A stretch of 6,645 nucleotides of DNA from Rhizobacter sp. (GTDB lineage Bacteria; Pseudomonadota; Gammaproteobacteria; Burkholderiales; Burkholderiaceae_C), in the NCBI GenBank assembly GCA_025351675.1, contig JANXVK010000608.1:1-6645 (forward strand), given 5' to 3'. The notes below the pieces were generated by a model. That model saw only the letters and a list, made by a program, of their open reading frames with translations. It was not told the DNA's origin and ran no database searches. Positions 1 through 4,856 of the stretch are shown here, in pieces (the stretch's first letter is position 1; every line of letters begins with the position of its first letter). A program made the position numbers and the translations under genes.

Positions 1-267
1 GTCACTCGCCTGTCGATCGATTCGATGCAGACGATCATGTACGACATCCGCTGCGAGGAAGAGCGGTCGAAGGTCAGCCCGTCGGATGCAGACTACGAGA
101 AGATCGTGTCTGGTATGCCTGTCAAGCGCACCGCGCTGCGGCGCTATCGCATCAAGAGCAAGGTGCGCGTTGGTACTCGCACCTTGGGCTACCGTGATCA
201 GGTTCCGAGCGTTGCGCCGGCCAACGACGAGCAAGTCGATGTGTCCGAAGAGAAGAAGGCGGCGTAG
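1..267 (+). CDS. C-terminal tail of unidentified transposition protein (possibly TnsC/TniB ATPase), 5' truncated
   Basis: The frame is open from the first base and ends at TAG 265-267, giving 88 visible residues. Nothing marks base 25 as a true start, so this is probably the 3' end of a longer gene. The tail has a basic stretch (KRTALRRYRIKSKVRVGTR, about residues 54-72 of the visible part) and then an acidic, Ala/Lys-ending terminus (DVSEEKKAA). No catalytic motif is visible. It lies 2 nt before tniQ, and the usual gene order in Tn7-like and Tn5053-like elements is transposase, AAA+ ATPase, TniQ. A TnsC/TniB-type regulator is therefore the best guess from position. The TnsB/TniA transposase is an alternative. 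Identity is inference only. Confidence 0.6.
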   Translation, partial: VTRLSIDSMQTIMYDIRCEEERSKVSPSDADYEKIVSGMPVKRTALRRYRIKSKVRVGTRTLGYRDQVPSVAPANDEQVDVSEEKKAA

Positions 268-269
268 CC

Positions 270-1631
270 ATGGACACGATCGACTACAAGCTCGACCGCC
301 CGAAGCGGAGCGCGCTCTTCAGCATCGCGCCGATCGGCCTCGGCACAGACTCGGCGGAGTCTCTCGAGAGCTATACCTGCCGACTCGCACAAGCCCATTT
401 CACCACCCGCCACGCAGTGGAACAGGTGGTCAATGGTGCCGGCGCGCCTTTGTACGTCGACAAGTCCGGCCCGCCCCGCCTGGACGCGCCAACGGAAGTG
501 GCGCACCAGTTCGGGCGGCGACTGGCCGAGTTGACGATGCGGCAGGATGTTCTGTGCCTTGGACTTGGACGCCTCGCAGGCCGCATCTCCACGATGCACA
601 CCTTGCGCAAGTACCGCGCTTGGTGCGGAGACTGCTTCTGTGACGCTCGCGCCGCCTCGGTCCCGCCTCATCTTCCGCTCGTGTGGTCGCTCGCCGACTA
701 CCACCGATGCGTGAAGCATGGGCAAGTCCTCGAGACTCAATGCCCGTGCTGCAACCGACAGTCGGTTGCGTCGAACTCGTGGAGTTGGGCGATCGATCAC
801 TGCCCGTGGTGCAACAAGGATCTCGCGCGCCGCCGGCAAGGAGCAACGCCTTCTCTCCCGCATTTGGCGCGCCGGCATGACGTAGAGGTCGACATGTTCG
901 GTGCGAAGGTTCTGGCTGAGTTCGTCACCGAGATCAGTCAGATCAGCGAGTCCCCGCTCGCCTGTGACGCGTCGGCCGTCGTTCATTCGGCCATCTCGCG
1001 CGGACTGGTGCGGCATTCGGCCGACTTCGCCGATAGGGCGGGGCTTTCCGCATCGACGCTGCACACCGTCGTTAAGGGCACGAACAACCCAAGTCTGGTA
1101 ATCCTGATGCGTATCGCGGCTGTGGCGGACGTATCGCTCGCAGGCATGCTGTATCCGCAGCTTGCCGAAGTCGAGGTACGCGGACCCCCTCCCCAGGCAT
1201 TGCGCGAGGTCGGCAGGCTTCGGCAGAACCGCACGCATGACTGGAATGTGATCCGCCAAGGAGCCGCCAACGCGTTGGCCTCTGGTCAAGACGTGACCCT
1301 TCGCAAACTCGCTCGGGAGTTGATGGTCGACCAGTCCTACCTGGCATCGCGGATCGGCAACCTCCGCTCGGAGATCGTGCAGCAGGGCCGCGAAAAGCGC
1401 AAAGCGAAGCGCTCGGAGCAAGTCAAGGCGCTGGCCGTCGAAGTCACCCGGGCACGAGGAGCATTGGTCGCCCAGAGCCTCGCTCCAAGTGCTCGGCAGA
1501 TCGGCAAGTTTTTGCAGGTCGAGCACACGTCGCCGTTGATGCGGGAGGCCATGAAGATCGCGAGCTCTCAATCGAGCACCCTCGGCACTCCCCCGAAAAC
1601 GCTGTCGGCGCATGCCGAGGCATCGCACTGA
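270..1631 (+). CDS. tniQ: TniQ/TnsD-family transposition target-selection protein with XRE-type HTH
   Basis: A 453-residue protein. Proteins of this family choose or license the insertion site of Tn7-like and Tn5053-like transposons, bridging target DNA (or a targeting complex) to the TnsC/TniB ATPase. The N-terminal TniQ domain covers about residues 15-190. It has the family's zinc-knuckle pairs: C119/C122, C147/H150, C158/C161 and C178/C181. A Cro/XRE-like helix-turn-helix follows at about 245-293 (FADRAGLSASTLHTVVKG core). A second helix-rich region with HTH character lies at about 340-372 (LRKLARELMVDQSYLASRI), then a Lys/Arg-rich helix and a possible third HTH at about 405-430. The ATG at 270 is preceded by AAGG (256-259) and lies 2 nt after the upstream stop, so co-translation is likely. 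The gene is intact. The extra DNA-binding modules suit a TnsD-like protein that reads a fixed chromosomal site, and the nearby tRNA gene is the obvious candidate. Family assignment is confident; target choice is inferred. Confidence 0.88.
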   Translation: MDTIDYKLDRPKRSALFSIAPIGLGTDSAESLESYTCRLAQAHFTTRHAVEQVVNGAGAPLYVDKSGPPRLDAPTEVAHQFGRRLAELTMRQDVLCLGLGRLAGRISTMHTLRKYRAWCGDCFCDARAASVPPHLPLVWSLADYHRCVKHGQVLETQCPCCNRQSVASNSWSWAIDHCPWCNKDLARRRQGATPSLPHLARRHDVEVDMFGAKVLAEFVTEISQISESPLACDASAVVHSAISRGLVRHSADFADRAGLSASTLHTVVKGTNNPSLVILMRIAAVADVSLAGMLYPQLAEVEVRGPPPQALREVGRLRQNRTHDWNVIRQGAANALASGQDVTLRKLARELMVDQSYLASRIGNLRSEIVQQGREKRKAKRSEQVKALAVEVTRARGALVAQSLAPSARQIGKFLQVEHTSPLMREAMKIASSQSSTLGTPPKTLSAHAEASH

Positions 1632-1647
1632 TCAAGGAGCGACTCAC

Positions 1648-1974
1648 ATGGAATACGAACTGCGAGACGAACTGGTGATCAACTACATCAACTTCAAACG
1701 AGTGGCCAAGATGTTGGGGCACGCTTACGGCGTCCCGCTCATGAAGGCAATGGAACAGCTCTCGCGAGTCTTCGGCTATGCGTCGTTCCACCAGGTGGTC
1801 GCGCTGGTCGGCCCGAATGGCGAACGTACTCACGGCCGGCGGCCACTCAGCGCAGATCAGCTGGAAAAGAGGCTCGTCGAATTCTTTGGGCCAATTGAAG
1901 CTCCCTTCAGCCCGAAGTTGTCGGAGCAGCTTCTAAGGCTGGCGCGGCTGAGGGAAAAAGCGCCGATGGGTTGA
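1648..1974 (+). CDS. 108-aa protein of unknown function coupled to tniQ
   Basis: I do not recognise this family. The ATG at 1648 is chosen because a strong ribosome site AAGGAG (1634-1639) lies 8 nt upstream, and the ORF begins 16 nt after the tniQ stop. The product has no signal peptide or membrane segment. It is predicted to be mostly helical and charged. A central segment LSRVFGYASFHQVVALV (about residues 38-54) resembles the short 'LGY-x-S-[FW]-H' helix motif of several small accessory-element proteins, but that is only a resemblance. As the last gene before the non-coding end of the element, it could be a transposition accessory factor, a regulator of the operon, or a cargo gene. The good RBS and operon position make it likely to be real. 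Confidence 0.72.
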   Translation: MEYELRDELVINYINFKRVAKMLGHAYGVPLMKAMEQLSRVFGYASFHQVVALVGPNGERTHGRRPLSADQLEKRLVEFFGPIEAPFSPKLSEQLLRLARLREKAPMG

Positions 1975-1979
1975 CGTAG

Positions 1980-2001
1980 GTCGAGCATGTCGGTGCTCGA
2001 C
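1980..2001 (+). terminator. Hairpin just after the 108-aa ORF, no T-tract
   Basis: GTCGAGCA (1980-1987) and TGCTCGAC (1994-2001) form a perfect 8-bp stem with a 6-nt loop, starting 5 nt after the stop codon. No run of T follows, so it may be an mRNA 3' stabiliser or a weak or Rho-assisted terminator rather than a classic intrinsic one. Confidence 0.4.
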
Positions 2002-2164
2002 TTGTGGTGCAAGGCAGCCCGCACCTGCTTCGATCGAGATCCCACAGAGGAAGCCCTCGGTTCACGCGAGCGGCAAACCCAGATCCGGAATCTCTCGCCC
2101 CATGCACTTGCGGCGATGACGACGCCGATCGCAACCTGGTATCGGGTGACACCAAGCCCGCAAC

Positions 2165-2196
2165 GGCCGCCAGACTTCCTAGCGGCCCTTTTTCTT
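2165..2196 (+). terminator. Rho-independent terminator of the tniQ operon
   Basis: GGCCGC (2165-2170) pairs with GCGGCC (2182-2187) around an 11-nt loop, followed directly by CTTTTTCTT. The GC-only stem plus T-tract is the standard intrinsic form. It lies about 190 nt after the last ORF of the tniQ operon and would stop transcription before the tRNA region. Confidence 0.65.
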
Positions 2197-2219
2197 GGGG
2201 CAGGCCGTTCTACTAAAGA

Positions 2220-2262
2220 TTGGCCGATCGAAGAATCTACTTAACGGTGACTATCCGGCCAA
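2220..2262. repeat. Imperfect inverted repeat near candidate transposon end
   Basis: TTGGCCGAT (2220-2228) and ATCCGGCCAA (2253-2262) are inverted copies differing by one extra base. A third GGCC lies at 2203-2206, so GGCC cores sit at 2203, 2222 and 2257 in an otherwise AT-richer stretch. Tn7-like ends carry several transposase (TnsB) binding sites, and these could be such sites. They could also be an operator or chance. Confidence 0.3.
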
Positions 2263-2308
2263 ACTATGGCTTAGGTCACACAGAGGTGGCGTAACTTGTT
2301 GATTTTAC

Positions 2309-2384
2309 TGGTGCGCCCGGCTGGGATCGAACCAGCAACCCCTGCCTTCGGAGGGCAGTACTCTATCCATTGAGCTACGGACGC
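2309..2384 (-). tRNA. tRNA-Arg (anticodon CCG)
   Basis: Read on the - strand, a complete 76-nt cloverleaf is visible with an encoded CCA end. The 7-bp acceptor stem is GCGTCCG (2384-2378) with CGGGCGC (2319-2313), including one G-U pair; A is the discriminator and CCA lies at 2311-2309. The D-arm is GCTC/GAGT. The anticodon stem CTGCC/GGCAG encloses the loop CTCCGAA, giving anticodon CCG for arginine codon CGG. The T-arm GCTGG/CCAGC encloses TTCGATC. The tRNA decodes CGG codons, which are common in this GC-rich genome. Its 3' end faces the putative transposon, with about 26-28 bp between them. Confidence 0.97.
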
Positions 2385-2394
2385 AGCGGCCGCA

Positions 2395-2400
2395 ATTCTA
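2395..2400 (-). promoter_or_regulatory. Possible -10 box for tRNA-Arg
   Basis: On the - strand TAGAAT (2400-2395) lies 10 nt upstream of the mature tRNA 5' end, which would give a leader of only a few nucleotides. No good -35 hexamer is visible at the expected spacing, so this is tentative. Confidence 0.35.
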
Positions 2401-2456
2401 TCAGCGCACCCTGCGCGACCACGCGCGACGGCAGGGGCCGCGGCGGGCGTCGGCCC

Positions 2457-2462
2457 TATAAT
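2457..2462 (+). promoter_or_regulatory. Possible -10 box (TATAAT) for cytochrome c5 gene
   Basis: A perfect TATAAT lies 94 nt before the cytochrome start codon in otherwise very GC-rich DNA, implying a leader of roughly 85-90 nt. There is no TTGACA-like -35 and no extended -10 TGn, so the promoter may need an activator, or the match may be chance. Confidence 0.4.
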
Positions 2463-2478
2463 TCCGAGGTATTGCGCG

Positions 2479-2495
2479 AGGCCCTTCTAGGGCCT
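2479..2495 (+). other. Leader hairpin upstream of cytochrome c5 gene
   Basis: AGGCCCT (2479-2485) and AGGGCCT (2489-2495) form a perfect 7-bp stem with a 3-nt loop, followed by TTTG. It falls between the TATAAT box and the ribosome site. It could be a weak attenuator or a structural leader element. The T-tract is too short for a confident terminator. Confidence 0.35.
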
Positions 2496-2556
2496 TTGAA
2501 GGTTTGGGGCTCTCCGCCCTGCCCGCGTCACCAATTTGCGCAGTTCGAGGATCTCA

Positions 2557-3444
2557 ATGAGCGACGCCCACACCCAGCACGATCACGACGGCCCGCACGA
2601 AGGCCCCATCAAGACGCCCAAGCAACTGATCCTCGCGGTCCTGTATGCCTTCGTGGTGCCGGTCATCGTGATCGTCTTGCTGGTCCAGTACGTGACCGCC
2701 GACCACCGCCCCGCCGCCGGCTCGCGGGCGCTGACGCCGGATGCGGTCGCGCAACGCATCCAGCCGGTCGGCATGGTGCAGGTCAAGGACGCCTCCGACC
2801 CGTCGACGCTGAAAACCGGCGAGCAGGTGTTCGCCGCGCAATGCGCCACCTGCCACACGGCCGGCTTGGTCGGCGCGCCAAAATTCGGCGACGCGGCCGC
2901 TTGGGGCCCGCGCATCAAGACCGGCTATGACGCATTGCTGCACTCGGCGCTGGCCGGCAAGGGCAGCATGGGCGCACAGGGCGGTGGTGACTTCACCGAC
3001 CTCGAGGTCGGCCGCGCGGTCGTCTACATGGCGAATCAGGGCGGTGCGAGGTTCGAAGAACCGAAGCCGGCGGCCGCCGGTGCGTCGGCCCCGGTGACAA
3101 CCGCTGCGGCGCCTGTGGCCGCAACGCCTGTCACGCTAGCCCCCGCGGCCGCACCGGTCGCACTTGCTGCCGCCGAACCCGCCAAGGCCGGCGCGGGCGC
3201 GGGCGCGGTGCCAGCCATTTACACCCAGCTGTGCCAGAACTGCCACGCCGCGGGCGTGGCCGGCGCACCGAAGGTCGGCGACAAGGCCGCGTGGGCCGCG
3301 CGCTTGGCCGAAGCGAACGGCATCGACGGCGTGACCGCGATCGCGATCAAGGGCAAGGGCGCGATGCCGCCGAAAGGCGGCTCGACCGCCTCCGACGCCG
3401 AGTTCAAGGCCGTCGTGACCTACATGGTGAACGCCTCGAAGTAA
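2557..3444 (+). CDS. Membrane-anchored dihaem cytochrome c5 (two tandem cytochrome c domains)
   Basis: A 295-residue periplasmic electron carrier. The ATG at 2557 is chosen because GAGG (2547-2550) lies 6 nt upstream; a TTG 21 nt earlier has no such site. Residues 1-22 are His/Asp-rich and cytoplasmic, and about 23-46 form one uncleaved membrane anchor. Domain 1 has haem motif CATCH (96-100) and probable axial Met138 (GKGSMGAQGG). An Ala/Pro/Val-rich linker follows at about 168-218. Domain 2 has CQNCH (226-230) and probable axial Met270 (GKGAMPPKGG). Both domains share the cytochrome c5 signature GAPK-x-GD-x-AAW, so they arose by duplication. The same layout is known for Neisseria cytochrome c5 (CycB), which passes electrons from the bc1 complex to cbb3 oxidase and nitrite reductase; a similar role here is inferred. 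It appears monocistronic, with a strong terminator after it. Confidence 0.9.
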   Translation: MSDAHTQHDHDGPHEGPIKTPKQLILAVLYAFVVPVIVIVLLVQYVTADHRPAAGSRALTPDAVAQRIQPVGMVQVKDASDPSTLKTGEQVFAAQCATCHTAGLVGAPKFGDAAAWGPRIKTGYDALLHSALAGKGSMGAQGGGDFTDLEVGRAVVYMANQGGARFEEPKPAAAGASAPVTTAAAPVAATPVTLAPAAAPVALAAAEPAKAGAGAGAVPAIYTQLCQNCHAAGVAGAPKVGDKAAWAARLAEANGIDGVTAIAIKGKGAMPPKGGSTASDAEFKAVVTYMVNASK

Positions 3445-3464
3445 GCGGCGCCACCCAATACCGG

Positions 3465-3488
3465 GCCGGCTCGCGAGCCGGCTTTTTT
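3465..3488 (+). terminator. Strong rho-independent terminator after cytochrome c5
   Basis: An 18-nt perfect palindrome (3465-3482, arms GCCGGCT/AGCCGGC around CGCG) is followed by six T (3483-3488). It lies 20 nt after the cytochrome stop and separates that gene from the lipoprotein gene. Confidence 0.9.
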
Positions 3489-3608
3489 CGTACGCGCGTT
3501 CTTGCGCGCATCCAGTCGGCTACCTTCGGCGTAAAGAAGCGTGTGGCAAATTTTGGCGCATTGACGCTCGCGCCGGTCACATTCAAACAACCCTTGAGGA
3601 GCCCTCCG

Positions 3609-4142
3609 ATGAAAACCTTCCTGATGATCGCCACCGCCGCCGCGCTCAGCGCCTGTGCCAGCAGCCCGATGATGATGAAGGGTGTCGACAACGCCGCGTT
3701 GCCCGAAGCCGTGCGCGTGCCGGCCGGTCAGAAGCAGATGATGTCGACGTGGGCCACCGGCGAGATCACGTACGAGTGCCGCGAGAAGGCGGGCATGGCC
3801 GGCCAGCACGAGTGGGCCTTCGTCGGCCCGGTCGCGACGCTCTACAGCGGCGACAAGAAGATGGTCGGCAAGTATTACGCCGGCCCGACCTGGGAATCCG
3901 CCGACGGCTCCAAGGTCACCGGCAAGCAGGTCGCGATCGCGCCGGCTAGCCCGGGCAGCATCCCGCTGCAGTTGGTCAAGGCCGAGCCGGCGATGGGCCA
4001 AGGCGCGATGACCGGCGTGAGCTACATCCAGCGCCTGAACACCAAGGGCGGCGTCGCACCGGCGATGGCCTGCGACGCGATGGGCAAGGGCAAGCGGCAA
4101 GTCGTCGCGTACGAAGCCGACTACGTGTTCTACGGGATGTGA
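3609..4142 (+). CDS. DUF3455-family lipoprotein
   Basis: A 177-residue protein. The ATG at 3609 has GAGGAG (3596-3601) 7 nt upstream. The N-terminus is a short lipoprotein signal (MKTFLMIATAAALSAC) with lipobox LSAC and lipidated Cys16, followed by SSP, which suggests outer-membrane sorting. The mature part matches the DUF3455 family as I remember it: an opening VPAGQKQ, a YECR motif, W-AFVGPVA-LY, KYYAGPTWES-DGS, GVSYIQRLNTKGGVAP, a Cys in ACDAM, and the end YEADYVFYGM. Two cysteines, in YECR and ACDA, could form a disulfide. The family's function is unknown; it is common in soil and aquatic proteobacteria. The gene stands alone between the cytochrome terminator and convergent genes. Confidence 0.85.
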   Translation: MKTFLMIATAAALSACASSPMMMKGVDNAALPEAVRVPAGQKQMMSTWATGEITYECREKAGMAGQHEWAFVGPVATLYSGDKKMVGKYYAGPTWESADGSKVTGKQVAIAPASPGSIPLQLVKAEPAMGQGAMTGVSYIQRLNTKGGVAPAMACDAMGKGKRQVVAYEADYVFYGM

Positions 4143-4155
4143 GATGGGACACCCC

Positions 4156-4175
4156 GCTCGCCGAGTACGGCGAGC
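4156..4175. terminator. Hairpin between convergent genes
   Basis: GCTCGCCG (4156-4163) and CGGCGAGC (4168-4175) form a perfect 8-bp stem with loop AGTA, 14 nt after the DUF3455 stop. It lacks a T-tract on either strand. Its place between convergent genes suggests a shared 3'-end structure or weak bidirectional terminator. Confidence 0.4.
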
Positions 4176-4201
4176 AACCCTCCGAGAGGAGAGGGCCTTG
4201 C

Positions 4202-4219
4202 AGGGGCCACGGAGCCCCT
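4202..4219 (-). terminator. GC hairpin at the 3' end of the MDDIVKQ gene
   Basis: AGGGGC (4202-4207) and GCCCCT (4214-4219) form a 6-bp stem with loop CACGGA, touching the stop codon of the - strand gene. No T-tract follows on the - strand. It shares the 11-mer GGGCCACGGAG with the hairpin on the other side of that gene. Confidence 0.35.
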
Positions 4220-4746
4220 CAGGGCTTCTTCGGCTTCAACTGGAAGCTGAAGCGCTCGGGCAGATCGGCGAAGCGCGCATCGGTGGGCAACCACCGCGCC
4301 GCTTCGACCGCATCGGCCGCGAGTTCCATGTCCAGTGTGTGGACCACGCCGAGCCCGAGATCGGTGGCGAGAAACAGCCGGCCCTTTTCATCGAGCCATG
4401 CTCTCTCAAACTGCGCCGGCAAGCCGGTGTGGCTGACGATTGTCGGTGACGCAGCCCCGGCGGCGAGCCGCCACACCCAAGGCGCCGCTTCGAGTTCGAC
4501 ATAGACCCGCTGCGGACCGTTCTGGAAGAACCAGCAGCCCGCGTCGTCGTGAAGGTAGTTGCGCTCGATGAACTCGCGCAGCTTCTCGTGCTGGATGCGG
4601 CTGCCCTTGACCTGCGGGAACAACCCGGCGTGCTGGATCCGCTCGTCGCGCATGTACCAGTCGCCGCGCGCGTCGAGCGCGAGCCAGTCGTAGCAGTGCG
4701 GCACGTTCGGCCACTTCTTCAGCGCTTGCTTGACGATGTCGTCCAT
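4219..4746 (-). CDS. Conserved protein of unknown function (starts MDDIVKQALKKWPNVP)
   Basis: A 175-residue soluble protein with no signal peptide. I recall closely similar short proteins, one of the Pfam DUF29xx families, in Burkholderiales, but cannot fix the number. Conserved-looking stretches are WPNVPHCYDWLALDARGDWYMRD near the N-terminus (shown in 4746 to about 4660), then FIERNYLHDD-GCWFFQNGPQRVYVELE, PWVWRL, SHTGLP and the C-terminal FQLKPKKP. The pattern of Trp/Tyr-rich strands suggests a small beta-rich fold. ATG 4746 is chosen because the family begins there, although the Shine-Dalgarno is poor (GGGC); the frame is open further upstream but reads as low-complexity basic sequence. 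It follows the hydrolase gene by 110 nt on the same strand and may be co-transcribed. The function is unknown. Confidence 0.82.
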   Translation of the reverse strand: MDDIVKQALKKWPNVPHCYDWLALDARGDWYMRDERIQHAGLFPQVKGSRIQHEKLREFIERNYLHDDAGCWFFQNGPQRVYVELEAAPWVWRLAAGAASPTIVSHTGLPAQFERAWLDEKGRLFLATDLGLGVVHTLDMELAADAVEAARWLPTDARFADLPERFSFQLKPKKP

Positions 4747-4778
4747 CAGTGCCCGATCGGCCGCCCGGAGGGCGCTGA

Positions 4779-4799
4779 CTCTCCAAGGGCCACGGAGAG
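4779..4799. repeat. Hairpin in the hydrolase to MDDIVKQ gene spacer
   Basis: CTCTCC (4779-4784) and GGAGAG (4794-4799) form a stem; CCAAGG (4783-4788) and CCTTGG (4803-4808) form an overlapping alternative one. The loop has GGGCCACGGAG (4787-4797), also present at 4204-4214 on the far side of the downstream gene. This could be a copy of a dispersed intergenic repeat, or an intercistronic mRNA structure. Confidence 0.35.
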
Positions 4800-4856
4800 G
4801 CGCCTTGGGGGCAATGAGTGAAACGAGCGTGGAGGTTCCATGTCTTCGATGGTGAC

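Larger units (their letters stand above)
1..2282 (+). mobile_element. Distal end of a putative Tn7-like (TniQ-encoding) transposon next to tRNA-Arg
   Basis: The left third of the window has a transposition operon tail, then a terminator, then non-coding DNA that ends close to the 3' end of a tRNA gene. Tn7-like ends read TGT...ACA. Here the last ACA trinucleotides before the tRNA are 2278-2280 and 2280-2282, so on the - strand the terminus would start TGTGAC or TGTGTG. These leave 28 or 26 bp to the tRNA CCA end, comparable to the short fixed distance at which Tn7 inserts downstream of glmS. The opposite terminus and target-site duplication lie outside the window, so the exact boundary is unproven. 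Base composition looks less GC-rich here than to the right of the tRNA, although I did not compute it. Confidence 0.5.

Noticed and set aside
198..1628. Long 476-codon open frame on the - strand opposite tniQ
   Set aside because: The + strand frame has clear TniQ zinc motifs and operon structure; the antisense product has no recognisable domain and mirrors GC-rich codon bias.
1987..2244. 85-codon ORF downstream of the 108-aa gene
   Set aside because: No ribosome site, overlaps a hairpin and the intrinsic terminator, and the product looks like random sequence.
2309..2384. tRNA as a tyrosine-integrase attachment site (phage or ICE)
   Set aside because: No integrase gene and no repeat of the tRNA 3' end is seen in the window; the adjoining genes point to a TniQ-type transposon. 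A copy outside the window cannot be excluded.
2370..2930. 186-codon + strand ORF overlapping the tRNA and cytochrome gene
   Set aside because: It begins inside the tRNA gene and its Arg/Pro/Gly-rich product is a frame-shifted shadow of the cytochrome.
3561..3583. TTGACG followed 11-17 nt later by CACATT, as promoter for the DUF3455 gene
   Set aside because: The -35 is good but no convincing -10 lies at the right spacing; the promoter is likely nearby but cannot be assigned.
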